Shown: positions 33,146 through 44,326 of the stretch, piece after piece
How the letters are laid out: each line of letters begins with the position of its first letter
Position numbering within the stretch: position 1 is the stretch's first letter
Source: Poa pratensis
Lineage: Eukaryota > Streptophyta > Magnoliopsida > Poales > Poaceae
Reading direction: 5' to 3'
Assembly (NCBI GenBank): GCA_947311845.1
Contig: CAMZMU010000034.1
Coordinates: 82,298,516 to 82,362,515, forward strand
Length of the DNA: 64,000 nucleotides
Position numbers and translations under genes: made by a program
Notes under the pieces: generated by a model
What the model saw: only the letters and a program-made list of their open reading frames with translations
The model's database searches: none
What the model was told of the DNA's origin: nothing

Positions 33146-34571
33146 TTTAGTCGATTTATTTGTCTCTCTTAGCTGAAGACGACCATTTTGTACGGCTATT
33201 GCATCATATCATACTACTACTCTATTAGACAATTCAAACAACAGTTTTGCCAAGTTAAATTTGTCCATCAACGAGCACAAAGAGTTAAAAGCTAGTTGTA
33301 AATAATTCAAACTCAATATTTGACAAAGTAAAGTATATATGATCGAAAAAATTGACACAAAAACAATACAAACTCTTGATAAAACTAAAAGTTATATCGA
33401 AGACATTGTCTCTAGTTCGACCATCTGCACCTCAACATTTTTATTCGTACCTTCGGTGAAGAAACCGTGGAAGATCAAACATGCACAAATTGGACAAACC
33501 TCAAGGATTTCGAACAGCCGCATGAGCCGCCCACTACTATAGGTGACAATCAAAGATCATTGAACGCATTCTGGCCGGAGGTATGCCCCTTGCAGTGTAG
33601 GCATATGAGTTTCTGTTTCATTGACTAAAATAAAGTTGGGATGCTCATCAGGACCGCGAAGGCAATCCTCCAAATCGAGAGCCAGCGATCCACGAGGCCA
33701 AACCACCACACTAGGTTGAGGATGGAGCCATGCAACTCTAATTTTGAACGAATCCATCTCCAATGTCGACAAGCTATCCCTAAACACACAACCTTACATA
33801 GCAAGAGCTAAAGTTTCACCCAAAACCTGCAAAGTTACCCGCTAGAGACGAAGGAAACCGGTGTGACCATCATCTACGCCCGCTGTCGGCGAGGCTCTTC
33901 TTCTGCCTTCGCATTTATTCCAACCTTGATTTGATCATATTATTCTTGTGGTTTCCTATTCCTTGCGAGTTAAACACGCAATTTTGCAAAATTCTTGTGT
34001 TTTTTGCAATCTTCGGTCTTACACATGTAATTGTATCCTATTCATGTGTTTTCTATTCCTATGTTTTTGAAATCCTTCTAAACAAAGAGGTCATCAATGG
34101 ATTGTAGAACACATTATCATGCAAAGTTACCGCCAGAGATGAAGGAAACCGATGTAACATCATCTACGCATGTTGTCAGCCAGGGTTTTCTCCTTCCTTC
34201 ATATTTATTTCAACCTTGATTTGATCATAGGATTATTGTGTTTTCCTATTCCCTGCAAATTTCTTGTGTTTTTTACAATATTCGATTTTACACATGTAAC
34301 AAAGAGGTCTTGAATGGACTGTAGAATTTCTTTGTTTTTTTTCCTTTGAAACCTACACCAAAGAAAATTTTCCTCCATTTTTTCTATGCTCCATTATTTT
34401 AAATCAAATGGATGAATGGTGTCAGCATAGGCAAAATTTCTATTTATTCCTATGCTTTTCCTCCACGGTTTCTTTCAATCACAGAGGTCCCCAATTTTCT
34501 ACATTGATCATCACAAAAAAAATCTATATTGATCAATTTCATTATCGCACTTGCCATATTTCTTTCTTAGT

Positions 34572-35198
34572 GCCTCTTTGATTTGTAGTACTCTCAAAAG
34601 AAAACGCGGAATTAGAGTGTCATGTCTAAGTCATGTATGATTTAGAACCTACATAAATTTTCGTCAAAAAGTGTTTGAATTACATGAAAAACAAAGAAAT
34701 TGTAACATTGGTTATGACTGAATGTGAATTTTCCTCCAAACATAGTGCAACGCAGTTCTATGGAAAAAAATGATAATAATCTTTTCCTACGAATCAAACT
34801 ACGCACATAGCATTTTTTTAATGAGGATCAAAATCCTTCGAAATTTCTATGTGATTCCTTTGAATTAGAGAAGCCCTCAGATTAAATAGTTCAGAATTTG
34901 CTCCGCGTGTAATTTGGACACGTGCAGCTAATTAGCTACTACTATTAGGCGTGGAAAATCAGTGCGTGTTCTACTGGTGCAAGGTCGAAAAGGAGACGGC
35001 GCCGGCTACACCGACCCCGAATGCAGCTCGCCCTGGAAGTGACCTTGCCCAGGTGAATCCATACACATGCAGGAGCCGGGACACGGACACCATGCATGCA
35101 AAAGTGTCGGCCTCTCGGAGGTCGACGAACCCTGCACCTCTTCGTGGCTTTCTGTCCTGCTTCCTTTTCACTTATTCCAACACGAATGGTCGTAGCAA
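34572..35198. other. Intergenic, no gene seen
   Basis: AT-rich sequence changing to mixed composition. No domain, repeat boundary or gene-like frame can be supported here. Confidence 0.5.
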
Positions 35199-35546
35199 TA
35201 AGAGCATCTCCACCGGGGTCTCCAAATTCGTGTCGTGTCTGGCACCCCCAATGGAGGCCTAATTGGGGGTGCCGGACATGTGTCCGACCATGTTTTTGAC
35301 CCCGCCCACAGCGGCGCACCCCAAAGGCCCACCCCCAAATGGACCTAGTTTTGAGCAATAGATCGAACACCTTGCGGGCACACGAACCGCCGCCGGTTCA
35401 CCTTCGCGTCGCTTTGGAACACGGCGGTTTGGTGTGGACGTGTAACCGCCGGCGCGTAGCTTCGGGGTTGCGTTCACGCGGTTTCGCAGCGATATATCCA
35501 CGCCGTCACAATCTCTCCACGCACCACCGCCCAAAACTCGCTCGCC

Positions 35547-35873
35547 ATGTCGTCGCCTGAGAAGGAGCCCGTGGTGGCCGATCAGGAGCAGGACAAGGGG
35601 GCCGTGGACGTCGAGGCCGATGAGGAGCAGGACGCCGTGGCCGGTCAGGAGCAAGAGGCCGAGCCCGCAACTCCATCACCGGCACACCCTGCGTACTCAC
35701 CGTGGGAGCCTTGGTTCCCGTGGCCGTCCCGTGCGGCTGGTGCACATGCAGAACCGGCCTCCCCCCAGGCAGCGGTGGCACCGGAGTGGGAGCAGGGACC
35801 TCCAGACGCGGCGCCGGCGGACGACGAGCCAGGAACACCGCCGCCCAATGCCGACTCCGATGACGAGGAATAG
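35547..35873 (+). CDS. Small acidic, Pro-rich ORF in Harbinger element 1
   Basis: 108 codons starting MSSPEKEPVVADQEQD and ending in an acidic tail (ADSDDEE). Rich in Pro, Ala, Glu and Asp with no recognisable domain. It sits just inside the left end, on the strand opposite ORF1. The ATG context is reasonable, but the composition could keep a frame open by chance. I do not recognise it. Confidence 0.3.
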   Translation: MSSPEKEPVVADQEQDKGAVDVEADEEQDAVAGQEQEAEPATPSPAHPAYSPWEPWFPWPSRAAGAHAEPASPQAAVAPEWEQGPPDAAPADDEPGTPPPNADSDDEE

Positions 35874-36138
35874 TTTTCGGAATTTCTAGTTGTAATGATA
35901 TGCAAATAAGTAGTTTCATGCATTAATAAAAGTGTCGAACTCGTCCGGCAATCAAACTGTTCAGCCGCGCCGGATTTGAAGTACCAAATCACGGCCATGA
36001 CATAGTTTCGACCGCGCTAGAGAACAAGTCTCCAACGCCGGCCATCAAAAAAGGGTCGACCGCGCCGAAGAACTAGTCTCCAATGCCGGCCATCAAAAGG
36101 GCGCCCCCCCGGCGCAATGGTGCATGCCGATCACGCGA

Positions 36139-37886
36139 TCATGCGTCGGCTTCCTCCTCCTCGCCTTCCTCGCCTTCCTCTTCGGACTGATCGAGCGCCG
36201 CCGCTTCGGCCGCTGTCTTCTCAGGCTGAATGCGCCTCCGTTCGGCCACGAAGTAGGCCTTCTGGTTGGGGCTCATGTCGCTCGTGTTGGTGGCCATGAA
36301 CAGACGCTCCTCCTTCTTCTCCTGGGCCTTGAGCTTGTTCTTTTGCATCTTGAAGTAGAGCGCCCACTTCTTATCGGACGCTTCTTGCATCTTCTTCTTC
36401 TCGACAGTCGACTCGGCAACGAAGATCTTCAACGTCTCTTGGATGCTGCCCGACGCCGCCGGCTTCTTGCTAGCCCTGGCCGCCGCCTTGCACGCCTTGA
36501 CTCCCATCTCTGGACGGTCCGCGCTGGCAGGCGGCAGGCTTCTTTCATCTCGCTCGGCGTTAGCGTTATCCTTGACATGGCGCTTCCACTTCGGGCAGTC
36601 GCAAAGCTTCTCCCAGCAATGCATAAGCTTGTATGGCTTCTTTTTATCCATCTCCAAGTCGAGGTACATGTACTTGGCATTCTTCAACTGTATTGAACAA
36701 AAAACAAGTCAACAAACATGGCCGGTTACAAGTAAGCCGCAAGTTAAGATGACAAGCTGACCTTGTCGGCGTCATTCTTGCCACTCTCATCTCTATTCAT
36801 GATTTGCTCATGGCAACCATGAAACTTGCTAGTGAGAGCCGCGATGACGCCCCAACGGCTCTCAACCGATTTGACATTGCGATCGGGCAAATCATCATTA
36901 GGTGGATACGACCTTCTTTCGGTGTAGTCCTTATGGATGCGTGCCCAATATGCATCCCTCTTTTGGTTGGCGCCCTTCGTGGTGCACATGCTCACATTCA
37001 TCCACGCCTCGCACAACAACACGTCCTCCGTGTCGGTCCAAGTCCAGCCTCTGTAACCTGCCTTCTTGCCGCCATCTTCGTCGTCGTCGCCGTCCTCTTC
37101 GTCACCCTCCCCTTCCTGGTCCTGGCCGTGGTCGCCATCCTGTTCTTCGCCCTGACCGAACTGATCTGTGTCGGCGTGGACATAAGTTGCATCACTGGCA
37201 ATGATTCCATTCATCACCTCGGCGTCACAATCCTACGACACAAATACAACAATTTGCATCCGGCCGCCACTCGCAATAAGTACCCACACCAACAATTTGC
37301 ATCCGGCCGCTCGCAATAAGTGCGCCCAACAAACAATCGGCCGGGAACACAATAAATAGGCGTGGATCAGGAAGATAAATAGCACACACCTGGCCGAGTT
37401 GGTCGACCGCGTTGTCGAAGAGGAGGCCGCGAGAAGCAGTCGCGTCGGCGTTTGTGGCTGCCGTCCGCCGCATCGCCGGCGATTCGCTGAACACCAACGG
37501 CGCCTCGTTCAGATCGAGGGCGTCGGGGGGGGGGGGGGGGGAATCCGCGACTGCTGCGTCTGTTAGCCGGAGGTGTCGTCGAAGAAGCCCGGGGCAGACG
37601 GCGACCCGCAAAAGACGCCGGCGCCCCCCGGGCTTGAGCTGCTTTGGCTCATGGCGATCAACATCTCGGCGGTCTCACCAGCCGCCTTGTCCTTCGCCTT
37701 CAATCGCCTCATCTGCCGAAGGTGGGAGGCGGCAGAGCGCAGGACGCCCTGGCTCAGCGGCACCTTTTTAAGCGGCACCGAATACTCCTGCGTCCCCCGC
37801 TTCATCGGCTTCTTTTTCGGCTGCGACGACGTCGGCGGCTTGCGACCCCCCTCGGGTTTCGCGAGGCCGACGGGCTTTGGCGGCAT
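36139..37886 (-). pseudogene. Harbinger ORF1: Myb/SANT-like DNA-binding protein with NAM-associated C-terminus
   Basis: Exons 37886-37390, 37232-36762 and 36687-36139 with GT-AG junctions. Exon 1 encodes a basic N-terminus (MPPKPVGLAKPEGGRKPP). Exon 2 carries an acidic stretch and then the trihelix/SANT core (GYRGWTWTDTEDVLLCEAW, then RDAYWARIHKDY and SVESRWGVI). Exon 3 has the Lys/Glu-rich helical region (KKWALYFKMQ, ERLFMATNTSDM) seen in NAM-associated C-terminal domains. In Harbinger systems ORF1 recruits the transposase to DNA. A TAA at 37563-37565 ends the exon 1 frame, and the expected reading continues in another frame (LTDAAVADS), so at least one frameshift is present. It sits next to a 17-G run. 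Confidence 0.8.
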
Positions 37887-38156
37887 GGTGGCGGAAGGTG
37901 AGGAGCTCGCGGCGGCGGCGGCGCAAGGGTTTTGGAAATGGAGGGAAGATTGGGAATTTTGGCGTCAGGGACGGCAATGTAGACGAAGGGGTATTTGGGC
38001 GCCCCGCGCTGTCTCTATGACAGGCGGGCCTCCCTGTCAGACGCATGTTTTTGCTCGGGGTGACCCTTTGGGGGTGCCGCTGGTGGCGTTTTCGGCCGTC
38101 CGAACCCCCAATGGGCCTTTGGGGGTCATTTGGAGGCCCCGGTGGAGATGCTCTAA

Positions 38157-38943
38157 TCGTGTAATCTAATGGGCACTCGTTCCATGGTGGATGCAACGTA
38201 GATCGGCGAATCCAACCAGCCGACCTCCATGATTAAGTACTGTCTTTCTCGCTACTCTGTTTTTTTTTTCTCTTGAGGGCACGCAGAGGGCAGCTACTGT
38301 GTAAGGGAAGTGGTTTTTCTCACACACAAAAAAGACAAGAAAGACGAAGCCGAAAGTCAAACCGCAAAGTGCCACAAACACGGCACTACTCCAGTTCAAC
38401 CTGGCTGGCAACACAAATGCTAATCTAAGCATGATGCAGACCGTATCTTACTATAGCGTAACATAGAATATGAGCAGATACTTTCCCGACACAAATGCTA
38501 ATCTAAGCATGATGCAGACCGTATCTTACTATAGCGTAACATAGAATATGAGCAGATACTTTCCCGGCCACTCCAGAAAGGACATTCAACTTGTTTTAAA
38601 AAAAAGGACATTCAACCTAATGGAGAGAATGATTGACCGACCACACAAAGTAAAGTTAATGAGTAGTAGCAACCGCAGGGTATTAACGGATTAAGAATCA
38701 CATCGTTGGCGCATGGCATTTTCCAATGGCCAAGCAGACCTGTGAGGAGCCAGGAGGGATACTTCACTCTGCCTGCAGGCTCCCGAAGCAGCCCATGTTG
38801 AGTACTTGAATAGCAGGGTGGCCAGCTCTTGGTACGCACGGACGCATCTTCTCAAGTTCCCAAACTCCACGCAGGGAGGGCTGGTTCCCTTTGGTTGCCT
38901 TGCCTCTCGCCGGCGCCAAGGGTCAGGGCCGGAGATAGCTAGG
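38157..38943. other. Intergenic between two Harbinger elements, with a 78-bp tandem duplication
   Basis: A 78-bp unit (ACACAAATGCTAATCTAAGC...) occurs twice in direct tandem at 38411-38488 and 38489-38566, nearly identical. No gene is seen. Confidence 0.7.
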
Positions 38944-38946
38944 TAA

Positions 38947-41019
38947 GAGCATCTCTAAGCGGAACCCTCAAATCCGCCCCCCAAACTGCGTCCGTACGCG
39001 CCCTGACGCGTCCGCGGACACCGACCGGACGACCCCCAAAATTGGGCTCCTACAATCACAATGCACAAAAATTGACGCCCAAATCCATGCAAGCCATGCA
39101 ACGTCCATCATAGAGATAGTTTTGATGTTTAAAAAAAGTTCACACCATGTTATTACAATTAATAATTGTACTTAAACAAATAAAAGTAGCCAGACAAATC
39201 AGTCCCTCCCCATGAAGACATACATGTGTTCCACCAGATCTGTGAGTAGTTGGGTGTGCACAACTTGATCACGAAGTTGTCGATGCATCTCAAGGAATTG
39301 CAAGACATACTCTGCTTCTTGTTCAGGTAGGTGGACATGTTCTCCGGGCTTCTCAAAGTCAATGCGAGCAGCCCCTTCTCCCTCATCCTCCACAATCATG
39401 TTGTGCAAAATTACACAACAAGTCATGACCTGTCATAGAACCTCCGGATCCCACATCATAGCCGCTCCACGAACTATGCCCCAACGAGCCTGCAACACAC
39501 CAAATGCCCTCTCCACATCTTTCCTAACTGATTCCTGCGCAGCTGCAAATGCTTTTCTTTTGGGAGTAGTGGGATTACTTATAGTTTTCACAAAAGCCGC
39601 CCACTGAGGATATATACCATCTGCAAGATAGTAACCCATGGTGTAGTCGTGTCCGTTGACGGTGTAGTTGCATGGTGGAGCTTCCCCATCACAAAGCCTC
39701 TTGATCAGGGGAGAGCGCTGAAGCACATTGATATCATTGTGAGAACCGGGCATGCCAAAAAAGCATGCCAAATCCACAAGTCTTGGGATGCCACAGCTTC
39801 AAGTACAATTGTAGCCTCCTTGCTGTGCCCTTGGTACTGCCCACGCAATCCCGTTGGACAGTTTTTCCATTGCTAATGCATGCAATCCACTGAACCTATC
39901 ATTCCAGGAAATCCTCTTGCTTCTCCTAGTGCAAGTAGCCTTGCGGTATCCTCAGCATTAGGTTCTCGCAGATATCTTGGCCCAAAAACCTTCACGACAG
40001 CGTATGCAAAGTGCTCCATAGCCTCAATGCATGTACTCTCTCCCATTCGGACATACTCATCTACGGCATCAGCAGCTTTCCCATAGGCGAGCATCCTCAA
40101 AGCAGTGGTGCATTTCTACATAGGGGAGAAGGATAACTTCCGGCAGCAATCATACCTCAACTTGAAATAATCATCATATTTTGTGACTTCCTCCTGTATG
40201 CGCTCAAACAGCCCTGAGCTCATCCGGAACCGGCGTCGGAAAAAACCCTCATGAAACACCGGATTCGGACGCTTGAAGTAATCGTCATAGAGATCTCGAG
40301 CTCCTTTGAGCCTGTCACGTTTCACGGTGATCCGCCCCTTAATTGATCCCTTGAAGTTAAGAACATGCTCCTCCTTCTCCAATTCCTCTTGCATGCTCAT
40401 CATGGACATGGCGTTCTCTTCGTCTCCGCCGTCAAGCTTGTCTTCATCACTCGACCCTTCGACGAACTCCTTGTAAATGAAGTCATCGACGGCCGAGTAT
40501 TCATGGTCCTCATCGGACGAAGAATTCATGCCTACATGCATGAAAAATTTCTCAAAAATCCGGCTCCGGCGTTTCAACAAACACTTTGAGAGCGAGGTGG
40601 ATGTCCGCCGATGCAAAACATACCGAAAACTATGTCAAAACGGGCTCCGACGGCTCCCAAAGGGCTCCGGCGGTTGCCCCAGACTTGGGCGCGGAGTCTG
40701 TGCCTTCGGGGGCGGCGGCGGAGAACAGTGGGCTGGCAAAACTGGACGGAGCGGTGGTGGAAGGGGAATTCCGGCCGATTTGAGGGGAAAGTTGGGTAGG
40801 CCCGCCTTGACAGATCCGACGTGGCGGACGCGTCCGGGCGCGTCCGGGCGGCCCCAAACCCGCCCTACATATGGGCTGCCTTTGGGGTGTGCCGGACAGC
40901 CCGGACGTTTGGGCTGACTATAGGGGAGCTGGTTGGGTCAAGTATTTTGGCCCAAATGCCATACGGGCTGTCCGTCCGGGCGTTTGGGGCGGATTTGAGG
41001 GACATGCTTGGAGATGCTC
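38947..41019 (-). mobile_element. PIF/Harbinger element carrying the transposase only
   Basis: The ends GAGCATCTCTAAGCGG and, inverted, GAGCATCTCCAAGCATG are flanked by TAA (38944-38946, 41020-41022). Subterminal copies of GACGCGTCCG-type motifs occur at both ends. The interior is a decayed DDE transposase on the minus strand. No ORF1 is present. Confidence 0.88.
39199..40529 (-). pseudogene. Harbinger DDE transposase (plant transposon protein family), disabled
   Basis: Begins at the ATG at 40529 (MNSSSDEDHEYSAVDDF). It continues through the conserved N-terminal region (FEGFF-like HEGFFRRRFRMSSGLF, RYDCCRKLSFSPM) to the catalytic core: first Asp in MIGSVDCMH, second Asp in MPGSHNDINVL, and the Glu in ERAFGVLQARW. 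The C-terminus is CCVILHNMIVEDEGEG. It is broken by in-frame stops at 40116-40118, 39873-39875 and 39433-39435, and by a one-base loss in the A-run at 39757-39762. The acid residues survive, but no active protein can be made. Usual length is about 400-450 aa. Confidence 0.88.
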
Positions 41020-41022
41020 TAA

Positions 41023-41524
41023 GGTAGCACGTACGCAGTGAGCAGTGTACTGTAATCTGGCTTGCGGCCGATGGCTGCTTCTGGAGTTCTAGCCTTCCCC
41101 GGTTGAGAACTTCGCCACTGTGGCACGAACGGCAGGCGATCTTGAGATCTCGCTTTTATGGGTTTGGTGTTTTGCTAGCTTCTGCAACCACCTCTCCCGA
41201 CTCCGGTCCTCACTCTGACTTTCAGGTCGCCATCAGGGATTTTCGGAAACGTGGTGCCGGCAGATCATGGTTTTGCCTCTGAGCCTCACACTTCCTGGCT
41301 CCAGCGAGCGGCTAGGATCCTTTACACAGAATCCTGGTGGTTTTTGGTGGATTCTGCTTGCCGTTTCAAAGAAAACGTTCGGCTCAGCTTTCTTCAGTTC
41401 AAATAGCATACACATCATTACAGAGTCTAGCTAACTAGGGAGTTCTTTTTTTTTTCAGAAGAGGAGCCCAAGAAAAGGGTCCCAATTACAATTTAAGATT
41501 TCAAGCACACCACTTCTGCCCAGG
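41023..41524. other. Intergenic, no gene seen
   Basis: Mixed-composition sequence to the right of Harbinger element 2. No coding domain or repeat boundary can be supported. Confidence 0.5.
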
Positions 41525-41619
41525 TTAGCTATATGCCGTCGGCATAGATGTTTGCCGACGGCATTCCTGTCTTTGCCGACGGTCTTTGGCCATCGGGAAA
41601 TATCTGTTTTCCTCTAGTG
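41525..41619 (-). mobile_element. CACTA transposon terminus fragment
   Basis: On the minus strand the sequence starts CACTAGAGGAAAACAGATAT at 41619 and continues inward with repeated GCCGTCGGCA/GCCGACGGC motifs, the subterminal pattern of grass CACTA elements. No matching end was found to the left, so this is a truncated end or a very short relic. Confidence 0.65.
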
Positions 41620-41627
41620 CATCATAC

Positions 41628-41950
41628 AATTTCTCAAAATTCAAAATTTTAAGTTACAAAAATTATGAAATAAATTTGTTAGCGTTCACAAGCTGTGTGT
41701 TTACGAATCCTAGAATTTGTAATACCAATTCGAAATACGCACATAGAAACGACAAAACTAACATGAATAGTGTCATAAAAGACAAAAATCCAAAATGACA
41801 CGATTCACATTGCAATTTGTCTTTTTTGTGTGTATTTCGAATTCGGTTTTGAAAATTTAGGGAATGTAAACACACATCTTGTGATCATCCACCATTTTTC
41901 TAATTTTTTAGCACTTGTAAATTTGAATTTTGAAGAGTGGTTCATTTAAG
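41628..41950. repeat. Imperfect foldback (long inverted repeat)
   Basis: Two arms of about 150 bp are inverted relative to each other. Shared landmarks are CAAAATTCAAA, TTCACAAG.TGTGTGTTTAC, TTCGAAATAC.CACA and AAGACAAA..CC, on the plus strand from 41635 and on the minus strand from about 41935. The arms meet near 41800. It looks like an old foldback or MITE-like element without clear TSD. Confidence 0.55.
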
Positions 41951-42148
41951 GTGTGGTTTCACCGGATATTTTCCCATTAGAAGACAAGCCCCTCTATATC
42001 TGCTCACAAAAGCACCTACTTCTTCAGTTCTAACTCACCAAACTGAATGTTGTAAGTAAGAAAATTGGCCATGCTTATTTACGTCTCCATTTCTACCGGT
42101 ACATTCACCATGAAATGCAAGACACGGAAGAGTAGAAGAAGATATAAG

Positions 42149-42509
42149 GAATATCTGGTGGTACCACCCCCTTTAGGTGCTCCCGTGCTACCATTAAAAA
42201 ATACTTTTAAATGTTTTAAAAAATACGAAAGAGTGTGAGTGTTCACAAGATATGTGTCTACAATCTCCAAAATTTTCAGATCCAAATTTGAAAGGAGCAT
42301 TGAGAAACAGAAAAGATAAATCAAGGAGCATTGAGAAAACAACAAAAACAATTCTAGCCTTTGAGAATTCGGACCTGAAATTTTTGGAGATTGTGGACAC
42401 ATATCTTGTTACCATTCGCATTTTTTAAATAGAGTTTTTGAAAATATTAAAAGTGTTTTCTAATGGTAGCATCGAGGAGCAACTAAAGGGGTGGTGACAC
42501 TAGATATTC
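42149..42509. mobile_element. Small foldback element with long inverted ends
   Basis: The left arm GAATATCTGGTGGTACCACC...TGCTACCATTA matches the inverted right arm GAATATCTAGTGTCACCACC...TGCTACCATTA over about 65 bp, continuing as AAAA.ACTTTTAA. Further pairing (TCTACAATCTCCAAAATTTTCAG against the inverted TCCACAATCTCCAAAAATTTCAG) covers most of the element. No clear target duplication was found. Confidence 0.65.
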
Positions 42510-42524
42510 TTTCGAAGAAGATAA

Positions 42525-43728
42525 TGATGACCCACAAGTATGGGGGATCGCAACAGTTTTCGAGGGAAATAAAACCCAAATTTATTGATTCGACACAAGG
42601 GGAGCCAAAGAATAAATATAAGTCTTAACAGATGAATTGTCAGTTCAGCTACACCTGAAAGTAAACTTTCTCGACACAATTTATCAGTAGCAACGGTGAT
42701 ATAACAGCAGTAGTAGTAAAGTAACAGTAGCAACAGCGTAACAAAGATGGCAGTAGTGATTTCAGTAAACAGCAGGATTAAAATACTGTAGGCATAGGGA
42801 CGGATGTACGGGCGTTGCATGGATGAGATAGCTCATGTAATAGTCATAACACAGGGCATTTGCAGGTGGATAATAATAAAGCATCCAAGTACTAGTCAAA
42901 CATAGGCATGTGTTCCGTATTTAGTCGTACGTGCTCGCAATGAGAAACTTGCACAACATCTTCTGTCCTGCCAGCCCGTTTGCAGCTGGGCCTCTAGGGA
43001 AACTATTGGCAATTAAGGTACTCCTTTTAATAAAGTACCGGAGCAAAGCATTAACACTCCATGAACACACGTGATCCTCAAGTCACAGCCATCCCCTCTG
43101 GTTGTCCCAATTATTGTCACTTTGGGGCCTCGGGTTCCGGACAACGACATGTGTATACAACTTGCAGATATGATCTAAAACATAATTATACTCATGATTC
43201 AATAACATGTTCAGATCTGAGATCATGGCACTCGGGCCCTAAGTGTCAAGCACTAAGCACAACAAGTTGCAACAACGATAAATAGCACTAACAATGGATA
43301 CTGGGCACCATGCCCTAACAATCTAACATCTATTACATGAACAATCTCATCCAATCCCTACCATCCCCTTCAGCCTACAGCGAGGATTACACACACATGG
43401 ATGGGGGAATCATGGATGGTTGATGGAGAGGCGCTGGTGATGATGATGGTGATGATCTCCTCCGAATCCCCGTCCCGGCAGGGTGCCAGAACGGAACTTC
43501 TGATCCCCGAATTGGGGTTTTCGGTGGCGGCGGAGCGTGGATGTGTTTTGCGAAAATATGACGAGCCCCCCGACGTTTTTAGGTCAGAGGCAATAAGTAG
43601 TCGAAAGGGGAGCGTCGGGGGACGCACGAGGCGGCCTCGCCACCCATGGGCGCGGGCCCACCTCTGGCCGCGCCGGGCCCTGGCGTGGTGCCTCGGTGCA
43701 CCACCTCCGACTCCCCTTCTGGCTCCGA
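42525..43728 (-). repeat. Element A lower LTR (truncated)
   Basis: Collinear with 54001-55200 with few differences, then diverges abruptly after GGCTCCGA near 43728. About 180 bp of LTR is missing and unrelated sequence is joined directly. Confidence 0.85.
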
Positions 43729-44326
43729 CCAAACAAAATTCTACTTGGATAATCGGGGGAGTCACTTACCGGAGAGCAAATGATCTGAATATCGGCAACA
43801 AAGATGGGCTGAGCAAGGGGATCGAAAAATTTCGAGCAAGAGAAGCAAGAACACGAGTTTGAGCGATGGTGGTGAGTGTCGTTGGGAGAGAGAAAGGATG
43901 GAGAGGAAACTCCCCATGTGAAGGGTCAGGTGGGACCCACGCCAGGGCAGGGCGCGCCCCCTGCCTCTGCCGCGCCGAGGCGTGGCGGCCTGGTGGGCCC
44001 CCCTGGTCATCCCCAGGTACTGACACGTTCCATTTTTCAAAATAAGAATTTACGTAATTTTTCCAGAAATTTTTGACAGCTTTTATTTTCGAGCAATTTC
44101 TGGGCACTTTAAACAATGAATAGCAGCAAAAACAATTTTATAACTGAACTAAACATCAACAAAAATTTGTAATGACAGAAGTAAAATAGTAGGAAAAAGA
44201 GATGAGAAGGAGAGAATGTTGTTTAACAATTTTATGCATCTAAAATGTATTTGTTAACAAGGTTGATCAAGTCTTGCCACCAAATATATTTTATTTGGCA
44301 TAAAAGAATTAAACTAAATGAAACCA
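43729..44326. other. Internal non-coding sequence of element A, origin unclear
   Basis: Lies between the truncated LTR and the protease end. GC-rich at left with CTTACCGGAGAGCAAATGATC, AT-rich at right. No reverse transcriptase motif is present. It may be 3' UTR of element A or sequence brought in by the rearrangement that truncated the LTR. Confidence 0.4.

Larger units (their letters stand above)
32217..34571 (-). repeat. Tandem duplication, copy B (truncated nitrate reductase 5' end plus promoter)
   Basis: The start matches copy A from 30134 (GCCTGTTGCCGCCGG). The end near 34571 matches the end of copy A (GCGCACTTGTCATATTGC against TCGCACTTGCCATATTTC), so the join at 32216/32217 fuses the far upstream edge of one unit to codon 37 of the next. 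The four bases GCCT occur at both breakpoints. Copy B is longer through MITE insertion and an internal duplication (33147-33330 repeats 32669-33010). Confidence 0.87.
35202..38153 (-). mobile_element. PIF/Harbinger element carrying ORF1 only
   Basis: The ends GAGCATCTCCACCGG and CCGGTGGAGATGCTC are inverted and flanked by TAA (35199-35201, 38154-38156), the classic Harbinger target duplication. Subterminal motifs around GGGGGTGCC recur inverted at both ends. The interior holds a Myb/SANT-type ORF1 on the minus strand and no DDE transposase, so mobility would have to come from elsewhere. Confidence 0.9.
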
